Shown: positions 1 through 5,565 of the stretch, piece after piece
How the letters are laid out: every line of letters begins with the position of its first letter
Numbering within the stretch: the stretch's first letter is position 1
NCBI GenBank assembly: GCA_024641465.1
Contig: JAHEDB010000178.1
Location: 1 to 5,565, forward strand
DNA length: 5,565 bases
Direction of reading: 5' to 3'
From: Chromatiales bacterium
Lineage (GTDB): Bacteria > Pseudomonadota > Gammaproteobacteria > UBA6429 > Thiohalophilaceae
Translations under genes and position numbers: made by a program
The notes under the pieces: model-generated
Database searches by the model: none
What the model was told of the DNA's origin: nothing
What the model saw: the letters and a program-made list of their open reading frames with translations, nothing else

Positions 1-2797
1 GCTGTAGATGTAACTTGGCCGAGCCCACCGCCGGTGCGGCATTAAAGGGCCGCCCGGCATATTCGAGGTGGGTCTTTTTGCCAATGATCTTGCGAATATG
101 ATGCTGACTGGAGAACCAGGCACCCTGATTCATGGGCTCCTCCTGACACCAGACATATTTCTTAATATTCGGGTATTTTTCCAATTGCTGTTTGAATAAC
201 TCGACCGGGAACGGATATAACTGTTCGATGCGAATAATTGCCGTATCGGTATGTTGATCCCGTTGCCGTTTATCGTGTAAGTCGTAGTACACCTTGCCGC
301 TGCAAAGGATGATGCGATCAATAGCCTCCGGCGAATTTTCACTCTGGTCCGGGATCAGGGTTCGAAACTCACCTTCGACCAGTTCTTCAAACGGACTGGA
401 GGCGGCCGGATGGCGCAGCAGGCTCTTGGGTGACATGACGATCAGCGGTCGCCGACATTCCATCAACATCTGCCGCCGTAATAGATGAAAGATCTGCGAG
501 GCCGTGGTCGGCATGCAGACCTGCATATTGTGCTGTCCGCAAAGTTGCAGATAACGTTCCAGTCGGGCCGAAGAGTGTTCCGGCCCCTGGCCTTCGAGAC
601 CGTGGGGCAACAACATCACCAGGCCGCACATACGACTCCATTTTTGTTCACCGGCACTGATAAACTGATCGATCACCACCTGGGCGCCGTTGGCAAAGTC
701 ACCGAACTGGGCCTCCCAGATCGTCAGGGTGTGCGGGTCGGTGGTGGCGTAACCATACTCAAAGGCCAACACCGCCTCTTCCGACAGAACAGAGTTGATC
801 ACCAGAAAGTTTGGCTGCCCCTCAAACAGATTACGCAACGGGACATAGGCCTCGCCATCGATCTGATTATGCAGCACGGCATGACGATGAAAGAAAGTCC
901 CACGCCCAGAATCTTGACCAGACAGTCGCACCGGAAAACCATCATGCAGCAGGGTGGCATAGGCCATGGTCTCGGCAAAACCCCAGTCCACCGGCAATTC
1001 ACCCGCCGCCATCTTGATGCGGTTGTCGATGATCTTTTGCACATTCGGGTGTAATTCAAATCCCTCCGGCCGGATCTCCAGACTGGCGCTCATGCGTTGA
1101 ATTAAATCAGCAGACACCGCAGTCTTCACATCCGGCAGATATTCACGGCCCACATAATCGCTCCAGTCGGAGGAATAGGCATGCTGGCTTTTATTAGCGA
1201 CCATGAGTTCAGTTACCACGCTGTCACCCGCCTCAAGCAGGCCGCGGTAGTGATCGCTGATTTCCTTCACCTCGGCCTCATCCAACACGGCGTGAGCGAT
1301 CAGATGTTTAGCAAACAACTCACGGGGAGTGGGATGCTGGCGAATCTTTTTATACATGATCGGCTGAGTGGCCATGGGCTCGTCGGCCTCGCTGTGGCCA
1401 TGACGGCGATAACACACCATATCGATCACGATATCCTTGAAAAAGGTTGAGCGGTAATCCATCGCCAGTTTGGTAACAAACACCACCGCCTGCGGGTCAT
1501 CGGCATTGACGTGCAGGATCGGAGCACCGACCATCTTGGCAACGTCACTGCTGTAAAGCGTGGAGCGGGCATCTTCCTGGTTACTGGTGGTAAAACCGAT
1601 CTGGTTATTGATAATAATATGCACCGTACCCTTGGTGGAGTAACCGCGCGACTGGGACATATTGAAGGTTTCCATCACCACACCCTGACCGGCAAACGCA
1701 GCATCGCCGTGGATCACCACCGGCACCACCTTGGTGCCGGTCTTGTCCTTGCGACGATCCTGACGGGCGCGGACCGAGCCTTCAACCACCGGTGCCACGA
1801 TCTCCAGATGAGAGGGATTAAAGGCCAGGGCAAGATGCACCGGACCGTGCTCGGTGAGGATGTCGGAAGAAAACCCCATGTGATATTTCACATCACCGGT
1901 ACCACTGCTATTGGTTGCGTTACCTTCGAATTCCTTGAATAAGTCCGCCGGGGTCTTACCCATGATATTGACCAGCACATTAAGCCGGCCACGGTGCGCC
2001 ATACTGATGGCCATTTCTTCCACACCCCGTTTGCCGGCCCGTTCAATAAGGGCCTTGAGCATAGGAATCAGGCTGTCGCCGCCTTCCAGTGAGAAACGTT
2101 TTTGACCGACATAACGGCTGTGCAGGTAACGCTCCAGCCCCTCGGCCATATTCAGGTGGGTATAGATCTTCTTTTTTGTCTCGGCGGTAAATGATGGTTT
2201 GCCACGGGTCTTTTCCAGTTGATCCTGGATCCAGCGTTTTTCCGCCGTACTGGTCAAATGCATGTATTCGGCGCCGATGGAACCGCAATAGGTGGCGTTG
2301 AGGATATCGACGATTTCCCTGAGGGTAGTCTTATCCTTGCCAACGGCCAGCGAACCGGTCTCGAACGGGGTATCGAAATCCACCTCAGATAATTCATGAT
2401 AATCCAGGTCCAGTTCTGGAATGGAAAAGACCTCATGCAGGCCCAATGGGTCAAGCCGTGCCCGCTGATGCCCCCGAAAACGATAGGCATTGATCAACTG
2501 CAAGACCCGAACCTGTTTATGAATATGCTCGACACCCTGCCCCGCCGGCGCCGAACCGGTCGCGCGTCGATGCATACCCATAGTGCGAAACTGGCTGCGA
2601 ATATCGTCGTGGGATATCTCCGCCTCCTGACCATTCACCTGCGGCAAGGCAGCAAAATAATCACGCCAGGCCACCGGGACATTATCCGGGTGTTGCAGAT
2701 ACTCTTCGTACAATTGTTCCAGATAAGCCGCGTTTAAACCGGCTAAAGGTGATGTAGCCCAAAGGGCCTGTAGCGTATTTCCCTTGCTGGTGGCCAT
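1..2797 (-). CDS. sucA: 2-oxoglutarate dehydrogenase E1 component (3' end cut by window edge)
   Basis: This is the thiamine-diphosphate-dependent E1 subunit of the cytoplasmic 2-oxoglutarate dehydrogenase complex. It decarboxylates 2-oxoglutarate and passes the succinyl group to the lipoyl domain of E2 (SucB) in the TCA cycle. The frame is open from ATG at 2797 to the left edge, giving 932 codons; E. coli SucA has 933, so roughly 10-15 C-terminal residues are missing. The E1 N-terminal segment covers about residues 1-50 (LEQLYEEYL, WRDYF). MAHRGRLNVL follows, then the cofactor motif GDA at 364-366 paired with NN at 397-398 (INNQIGF). The catalytic HRH of GTFFHRHAVLHN is at 637-639, with FEYGYA and EAQFGDFANGAQVV further on. 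The C-terminal domain has MSPKSLLRHP, CSGKVYYDL and WCQEEPMNQGAW. The Shine-Dalgarno is weak (GGGA, about 5-8 nt before the ATG), and an in-frame TGA at 2818-2816 excludes a longer start. sucB would be expected beyond the left edge. No frameshift was seen at the many anchor points checked. Confidence 0.97.
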   Translation of the reverse strand, partial: MATSKGNTLQALWATSPLAGLNAAYLEQLYEEYLQHPDNVPVAWRDYFAALPQVNGQEAEISHDDIRSQFRTMGMHRRATGSAPAGQGVEHIHKQVRVLQLINAYRFRGHQRARLDPLGLHEVFSIPELDLDYHELSEVDFDTPFETGSLAVGKDKTTLREIVDILNATYCGSIGAEYMHLTSTAEKRWIQDQLEKTRGKPSFTAETKKKIYTHLNMAEGLERYLHSRYVGQKRFSLEGGDSLIPMLKALIERAGKRGVEEMAISMAHRGRLNVLVNIMGKTPADLFKEFEGNATNSSGTGDVKYHMGFSSDILTEHGPVHLALAFNPSHLEIVAPVVEGSVRARQDRRKDKTGTKVVPVVIHGDAAFAGQGVVMETFNMSQSRGYSTKGTVHIIINNQIGFTTSNQEDARSTLYSSDVAKMVGAPILHVNADDPQAVVFVTKLAMDYRSTFFKDIVIDMVCYRRHGHSEADEPMATQPIMYKKIRQHPTPRELFAKHLIAHAVLDEAEVKEISDHYRGLLEAGDSVVTELMVANKSQHAYSSDWSDYVGREYLPDVKTAVSADLIQRMSASLEIRPEGFELHPNVQKIIDNRIKMAAGELPVDWGFAETMAYATLLHDGFPVRLSGQDSGRGTFFHRHAVLHNQIDGEAYVPLRNLFEGQPNFLVINSVLSEEAVLAFEYGYATTDPHTLTIWEAQFGDFANGAQVVIDQFISAGEQKWSRMCGLVMLLPHGLEGQGPEHSSARLERYLQLCGQHNMQVCMPTTASQIFHLLRRQMLMECRRPLIVMSPKSLLRHPAASSPFEELVEGEFRTLIPDQSENSPEAIDRIILCSGKVYYDLHDKRQRDQHTDTAIIRIEQLYPFPVELFKQQLEKYPNIKKYVWCQEEPMNQGAWFSSQHHIRKIIGKKTHLEYAGRPFNAAPAVGSAKLHLQ

Positions 2798-2978
2798 GTT
2801 ATTCCCGTTATATTTTCATGTACTCATATAAATAGCGTAGCCCACTTTGATAGTTTCGGCCGCCGGGATGATTTCTATAGTAAATCAGTGATTAGCACCT
2901 AAAACTGACCGCCATCAATAAGACAATAACACGCGTAAAGATTCCATTATGCGGAAAATCTGCTTGAATAAAATTGAA
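2798..2978 (-). other. Leader/intergenic region between tRNA-Thr and sucA
   Basis: This 181-bp AT-rich gap separates the 3' end of the tRNA from the sucA start and holds no gene on either strand. A sucA promoter is expected here, but no -35/-10 pair stands out. Weak candidates on the minus strand are TTGATG near 2920 and TACTAT near 2880. An 11-bp palindrome, AATCAGTGATT, sits at 2883-2893 and could be an operator half or chance. No GC-rich stem with a T-run follows the tRNA, so read-through from the tRNA into sucA cannot be ruled out. Confidence 0.4.
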
Positions 2979-3054
<76 letters not shown>

Positions 3055-3070
3055 TGGACATGAAAGGCAC

Positions 3071-3100
3071 GTTGTATCTGATTAGCGAAGCAGATACAAC
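3071..3100. repeat. Perfect 10-bp inverted repeat upstream of tRNA-Thr
   Basis: GTTGTATCTG at 3071-3080 and CAGATACAAC at 3091-3100 are exact reverse complements with a 10-nt loop between them. The element ends 16 nt before the 5' end of the tRNA and lies 52 nt after the stop codon of the Fur-like gene. No T-run follows on either strand, so it is not a standard intrinsic terminator. On the minus strand the two arms contain TTGTAT and TACAAC exactly 17 bp apart, which could be a weak -35/-10 pair. They are followed by GTGCC, similar to the GC-rich discriminator of stable-RNA promoters. It may therefore be the tRNA promoter, an operator over it, or an RNA hairpin; the sequence does not decide. 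Confidence 0.6.
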
Positions 3101-3152
3101 ATGCCATGGTGTGAATTATGATGAAATAGATGCCCTGGAAAAACAAGAGGCA

Positions 3153-3578
3153 TTAAGCGACGGTATTACGCACCCGTATAACGATGTCGATACCCGCCGC
3201 TTCGGTCCCTTCCGGCAAGGCAGGCATGTTTTCCAGACGCAGATTGCTGCCTTCGATATCCATCAACTCGCCTGAATCCACGGCAAAGAAGTGGTGGTGT
3301 TCCGAGGTGTTCGAATCGTAAAAGACCTTGCAGGGGTCCACAATCACTTCTTTGACCAGCCCCTTGCGGGCAAACAGGCCGAGGGTATTGTAGATAGTCG
3401 CCTTTGAGACCAACGGTCCGGCCTGGTTGACGATATTCAGCACCTGGTCAGCCGACAGATGTTGTGGTTTAGCAAACAGTATCTGGGCAATCTCGATCCG
3501 CTGCTGGGTCGGGGTCACACCGGCCTTTTTGAGTTGTTCAATCACAAAGGTTTTTGAACTCATGTGTAAATCATCCAT
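3153..3578 (-). CDS. Fur-superfamily transcriptional regulator, Irr-like
   Basis: This 141-residue protein is a DNA-binding metalloregulator of the ferric uptake regulator superfamily. The winged helix spans about residues 8-80: VTPTQQRIEIAQILF, HLSADQV, then the recognition region SKATIYNTLGLFARKGLV. The dimerization/metal domain follows. Candidate metal ligands are H40, D88, the H94-H96 run and E104. The usual C-terminal structural zinc site (CxxC, as in E. coli Fur) is absent: the equivalent stretch reads AVDSG, and the only cysteine is C83. The position of Fur His90 is Phe. This pattern (VSKATIYNTL, SNTSEHHHFF, GELMDI) resembles Irr-type proteins, in which the His run has been linked to heme binding; response to heme, iron or peroxide is inference. 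The start at 3578 is preferred because GAGGGAAG lies 4 nt upstream; M6 at 3563 has no good ribosome site. It lies 69 bp after thiO on the same strand. Confidence 0.9.
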   Translation of the reverse strand: MDDLHMSSKTFVIEQLKKAGVTPTQQRIEIAQILFAKPQHLSADQVLNIVNQAGPLVSKATIYNTLGLFARKGLVKEVIVDPCKVFYDSNTSEHHHFFAVDSGELMDIEGSNLRLENMPALPEGTEAAGIDIVIRVRNTVA

Positions 3579-3582
3579 ATAT

Positions 3583-3590
3583 CTTCCCTC
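3583..3590 (-). promoter_or_regulatory. Shine-Dalgarno of the Fur-like gene
   Basis: GAGGGAAG on the minus strand, with its GAGG core 8 nt before the ATG at 3578. This strong site decides the start in favour of M1 (MDDLHMSS) over M6. Confidence 0.75.
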
Positions 3591-3599
3591 GCTCCAAAA

Positions 3600-3629
3600 A
3601 GTATAGACCAGTCTTTTAGACGAAGTCTA
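3600..3629 (-). promoter_or_regulatory. Probable promoter of the Fur-like gene
   Basis: On the minus strand TAGACT (3629-3624) and TATACT (3605-3600) form a sigma-70-like pair with an 18-bp spacer. TATACT matches five of six -10 bases and TAGACT four of six -35 bases. Transcription would begin near 3593, giving a very short leader that just contains the ribosome site. The AGAC/GTCT dyads fill the spacer, a layout that suits autoregulation. Co-transcription from thiO is also possible. Confidence 0.4.
3604..3629. repeat. Two adjacent AGAC/GTCT dyads over the Fur-like promoter
   Basis: The plus strand contains AGAC-CA-GTCT at 3605-3614 and TAGAC-GAA-GTCTA at 3617-3629, two inverted repeats of similar sequence side by side. 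A wider nested dyad, TTTTAGA (3614-3620) with TCTAAAA (3632-3638), overlaps the second. They cover the spacer and -35 of the predicted promoter. Fur-superfamily regulators bind AT-rich dyads and commonly control their own genes, so an autoregulatory operator is the simplest inference. No T-run follows, so a terminator for thiO is unlikely. Confidence 0.5.
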
Positions 3630-3647
3630 TTTCTAAAACCAGCCTTA

Positions 3648-4730
3648 TTATACATATACATTATATGGTTTTGTAGCGATGATGGGTTCATGACCCAGCA
3701 CGATATCGGCCATCAATCTGGCCGAGGCAGGGCCAAGCACCACCCCGTTGCGGAAGTGGCCGGTATTCACGTATAGACCGTGGACCCGCTGGTCGGCATA
3801 TATATAAGGTGTCCCATCAGGTGAAGCTGGCCGTAAACCCGCCCAATGGTGCTCAACCTCGCAGCCGGCCAGGGCCGGTATCAAACGCCCTGCCTCGGCA
3901 ATCAAGGCCTCCCGGGCCTGGGCTGTGGTCGACTTGTCGAAACCCACATCCTCCAGGGTGCTGCCTACCAACACCCGGCCATCCCGGCGGGGTATGACAT
4001 AACGATCCTTGCTGAGCACGATGCGCGACAGCAGACCGGGCGGTCCCAGAAACAACAACATCTGTCCGCGCACAGGCTTTACTTCAAGACGGATCCCCAG
4101 CTGTTGCAACAGGCCTGCGCTCCAGGCGCCGCTAGTGATAATCACCTTGGATGCCGAGATCTCCTTCCCGGCAACACGCACACCACTGATGCGCCCCTGT
4201 TTGATCAGTAGTGAATCAACTTCGGCGTGTTCCAGCAATTTGACTCCGTAATGGACCAGACTACCCCGCATGGCCTTGACCAGACGGGGATTGCGTATTT
4301 GAGCCACGTCCGGCAGCCAAATCCCGTCATGGCTCACCGCCTCTAGTTGCGGCTCCAGCTGCTGCGCCCGCGCCGGCGTGACCACCTCGCAGTGCATATC
4401 ATGTTGGGCCGCCCAATGGCTGGCCTCGCGTTGCTCATCGCTATCAAGGACCAGCAGGCCATTTTGGGTCCACTCCGGGTCCATGCCGCTTTCCTGGTGG
4501 ATTGCATCGGCCAATTGCGGATATATCGCCTGGCTCCAGCTGGCCAGGCGGGTGACGGCCTCGTTATAGCGCCAGGGATATAAGGGCGAGATGATCCCGC
4601 CACCGGCCCAGGACGACTCCTGCCCCAGATCACCCCGCTCCAGCACGGTCACCGCCATGCCGGCCCGGGCCAGTTCCCGCGCGGTCAGCATGCCAATCAG
4701 CCCACCGCCTACGATTAAACAGTCACTCAC
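3648..4730 (-). CDS. thiO: Glycine oxidase ThiO, FAD-dependent
   Basis: This 360-residue flavoenzyme of the DAO family oxidizes glycine to dehydroglycine (iminoacetate), the precursor that thiazole synthase ThiG needs in thiamine biosynthesis in the cytoplasm. The Rossmann FAD motif GGGLIG is at residues 8-13, with the ribose-binding acid E31 in VLERG. SSWAGGGIISP follows at 39-49. Y244 (DRYVIPRRDGR), R300 (GLRPASPDG) and R327 (GHFRNG) appear to correspond to the substrate-binding Y246, R302 and R329 of Bacillus subtilis glycine oxidase, and overall length is normal (369 there). The start codon is GTG, with GGGA 7 nt upstream; no better in-frame ATG is near. No other thi gene is present in the window. 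A related amino-acid oxidase such as DadA is less likely, given the length and the GHFRNG end. The stop lies 69 bp before the Fur-like gene, and fimT diverges from it. Confidence 0.9.
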   Translation of the reverse strand: MSDCLIVGGGLIGMLTARELARAGMAVTVLERGDLGQESSWAGGGIISPLYPWRYNEAVTRLASWSQAIYPQLADAIHQESGMDPEWTQNGLLVLDSDEQREASHWAAQHDMHCEVVTPARAQQLEPQLEAVSHDGIWLPDVAQIRNPRLVKAMRGSLVHYGVKLLEHAEVDSLLIKQGRISGVRVAGKEISASKVIITSGAWSAGLLQQLGIRLEVKPVRGQMLLFLGPPGLLSRIVLSKDRYVIPRRDGRVLVGSTLEDVGFDKSTTAQAREALIAEAGRLIPALAGCEVEHHWAGLRPASPDGTPYIYADQRVHGLYVNTGHFRNGVVLGPASARLMADIVLGHEPIIATKPYNVYV

Positions 4731-4767
4731 AAATTCATCCCGGTTTTATCGTCAGGTTTTTCATAGC

Positions 4768-4783
4768 TGTGATTAATTACACA
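4768..4783. promoter_or_regulatory. CRP/Vfr-like binding site
   Basis: TGTGA-TTAATT-ACACA on the plus strand matches nine of the ten fixed positions of the CRP consensus TGTGA-N6-TCACA. It lies 38 bp upstream of the thiO start and 93 bp upstream of the fimT start, in the divergent promoter region, so it could serve either gene. CRP-family Vfr influences type IV pilus expression in Pseudomonas. A role here is inference; no clear core promoter was found beside it. Confidence 0.4.
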
Positions 4784-4826
4784 TTTCGCGTCGATAGTAA
4801 ACCGTTTGTCCGGTGAAAGGTGCGGC

Positions 4827-4847
4827 TTGTCGGGGCACAGGCGACAA
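4827..4847. repeat. Short inverted repeat in the fimT upstream region
   Basis: TTGTCG at 4827-4832 and CGACAA at 4842-4847 are separated by 9 nt. A competing pairing of GGGG (4832-4835) with CCCC (4848-4851) overlaps it. It lies 30-50 nt before the fimT ATG and would be in the 5' leader if transcription starts upstream. It could be a leader hairpin or chance. Confidence 0.3.
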
Positions 4848-4876
4848 CCCCAACTCACTCGTTAATAATTACCGGC

Positions 4877-5377
4877 ATGAGAACACAAACCGGGTTTACC
4901 TTGATCGAATTAATGGTTGTCCTTGCCATTTTTGGTATTGTGGCAGGCTTTGGGGTACCTCAAATATCTCGTATCATACAAAACAACCGCCTTGTGGCAA
5001 GCCTGAACAGTCTGTCGGCGCACCTCAGTTATGCCCGGAGTGAAGCGGTCAAACGTTCTAGCAGTGTCAGCGTTGCGCCACTCAATCCGCCGAACTGGAT
5101 ATTTGGCTGGCAGGTGTTTGTCGACCCAAATGCCAATGGTATTCTGGATCCGGGGGAGCAACAACTTCGTCTTGTCGATGATTTCAACATACCCAATGCA
5201 ACCATTGAACCCGCAGGCAACATTGCCGTCGTTGTCACCTACGACCGTCTGGGTGTGGCTACTGACCGCCTACTGGGTGCCGATCCGGTTGCCGCCGAAA
5301 GACTCGTCATGACAGCCGCCCCGAATCCCATTCAAACCATAACGATTTCAAAAACCGGGCATGTGACTATCCCCTGA
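4877..5377 (+). CDS. fimT: Type IV pilus minor pseudopilin, GspH/FimT family
   Basis: This 166-residue prepilin-like protein is expected in the inner membrane and, after cleavage and methylation by prepilin peptidase PilD, in the priming complex at the pilus tip. The leader MRTQTG is cut before F7, giving mature FTLIELMVV with the required Glu at +5. The hydrophobic helix spans about residues 7-29. SYARSEAVKR at 51-60 and GWQVFVDPNANG at 77-88, followed by DPGEQQLRL, are hallmarks of the FimT/FimU family. The protein has no cysteine, and its end (TGHVTIP) lacks the basic GRxR motif reported in DNA-uptake FimT. The ATG at 4877 is chosen because it gives a normal 6-residue leader; a GTG at 4820 would give an unusual 25-residue leader. 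No good ribosome site precedes the ATG. pilV follows after 13 bp. FimU is an equally fair name. Confidence 0.9.
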   Translation: MRTQTGFTLIELMVVLAIFGIVAGFGVPQISRIIQNNRLVASLNSLSAHLSYARSEAVKRSSSVSVAPLNPPNWIFGWQVFVDPNANGILDPGEQQLRLVDDFNIPNATIEPAGNIAVVVTYDRLGVATDRLLGADPVAAERLVMTAAPNPIQTITISKTGHVTIP

Positions 5378-5390
5378 ACAGGACAACATC

Positions 5391-5565
5391 ATGAAACCCA
5401 TCAACATTAAATCTCTAGATAAAAACCAGCAAGGTTTTAGCCTGTTAGAGGTGATGATCGCCTTGTTGATCTTTTCCGTAGGTCTGCTTGGGCTGGCGGG
5501 GATGCAAATGGGCGGATTGCAAAGTAATCACAGCGCCATGATGCGGACCATAGCCACCTTACAAT
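5391..5565 (+). CDS. pilV: Type IV pilus modification protein PilV (5' part only)
   Basis: The first 58 codons of a minor pilin run off the right edge. The 15-residue leader (MKPINIKSLDKNQQG) ends in Gly and is cut before F16. The mature start FSLLEVMIALLIFSVGLLGL has Glu at +5 and a long hydrophobic helix; AGMQMGGLQSN follows. This N-terminus is characteristic of PilV/GspI-like minor pilins, which join FimT/FimU, PilW, PilX and PilE in the pilus tip complex and are needed for pilus assembly. AGGA stands 7 nt before the ATG, and the 13-bp gap to fimT shows a shared transcript. pilW, pilX, pilY1 and pilE would be expected further right. Confidence 0.9.
   Translation, partial: MKPINIKSLDKNQQGFSLLEVMIALLIFSVGLLGLAGMQMGGLQSNHSAMMRTIATLQ

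Noticed and set aside
485..1054. 189-codon plus-strand open frame, with similar ones at 1511-1942, 1181-1450 and 2396-2737
   Set aside because: All lie antisense to the well-conserved sucA frame, and their products are rich in His, Arg and Gln without recognisable domains; they are shadow frames.
2931..2960. Terminator after tRNA-Thr (GATTCC paired with GGAAAATC)
   Set aside because: The stem is short, AT-rich and bulged, and no proper T-run follows on the minus strand.
3809..4251. Plus-strand open frames over thiO (62, 121 and 80 codons)
   Set aside because: They are antisense to a gene with intact FAD and substrate motifs, and their products show no known features.
4820..4876. Longer fimT beginning at GTG 4820
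   Set aside because: It would make a 25-residue leader of unusual composition; the ATG at 4877 gives a normal short leader ending in Gly before the Phe of the mature pilin.
4731..4876. TPP riboswitch upstream of thiO
   Set aside because: The minus-strand leader contains ACCTGA followed by GATAAAACCGG, faintly like the 3' half of a thi-box, but there is no CTGAGA element and the usual stems are not present.

Overview
The window is ordinary chromosomal DNA from a proteobacterium, most likely a gammaproteobacterium. Its 2-oxoglutarate dehydrogenase E1 follows the Escherichia coli protein almost block by block, its tRNA-Thr(CGU) resembles E. coli thrW, and a FimT-PilV minor pilin cluster of the Pseudomonas/Legionella/Chromatiales kind lies at the right end. 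An environmental aerobe is a fair guess, but the genus cannot be named from this sequence.

Layout. From 4730 down to 1, everything is on the minus strand: thiO (glycine oxidase for thiamine thiazole synthesis), a Fur-superfamily metalloregulator of Irr-like type, tRNA-Thr(CGU), and sucA (E1 of 2-oxoglutarate dehydrogenase), whose last few codons run off the left edge. From 4877 to the right edge, the plus strand carries fimT (type IV pilus minor pseudopilin, GspH/FimT family) and the first 58 codons of pilV, which are 13 bp apart and clearly one operon. The 146-bp gap between thiO and fimT is a divergent promoter region and holds a CRP/Vfr-like 16-mer.

How the genes relate. The window joins three unrelated housekeeping modules: the TCA cycle (sucA), cofactor and metal homeostasis (thiO, Fur-like regulator) and surface appendages (fimT-pilV). 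SucA uses thiamine diphosphate and ThiO feeds the thiazole branch that makes it, but nothing in the sequence shows that this is more than coincidence.

I found no undescribed multi-gene system. The points worth a second look are regulatory: two nested dyads over the probable promoter of the Fur-like gene, a perfect 10-bp inverted repeat just upstream of the tRNA that coincides with possible -35/-10 elements, the CRP/Vfr-like box, a Fur-family protein lacking the CxxC zinc site, and a FimT lacking the basic C-terminal motif linked to DNA uptake.
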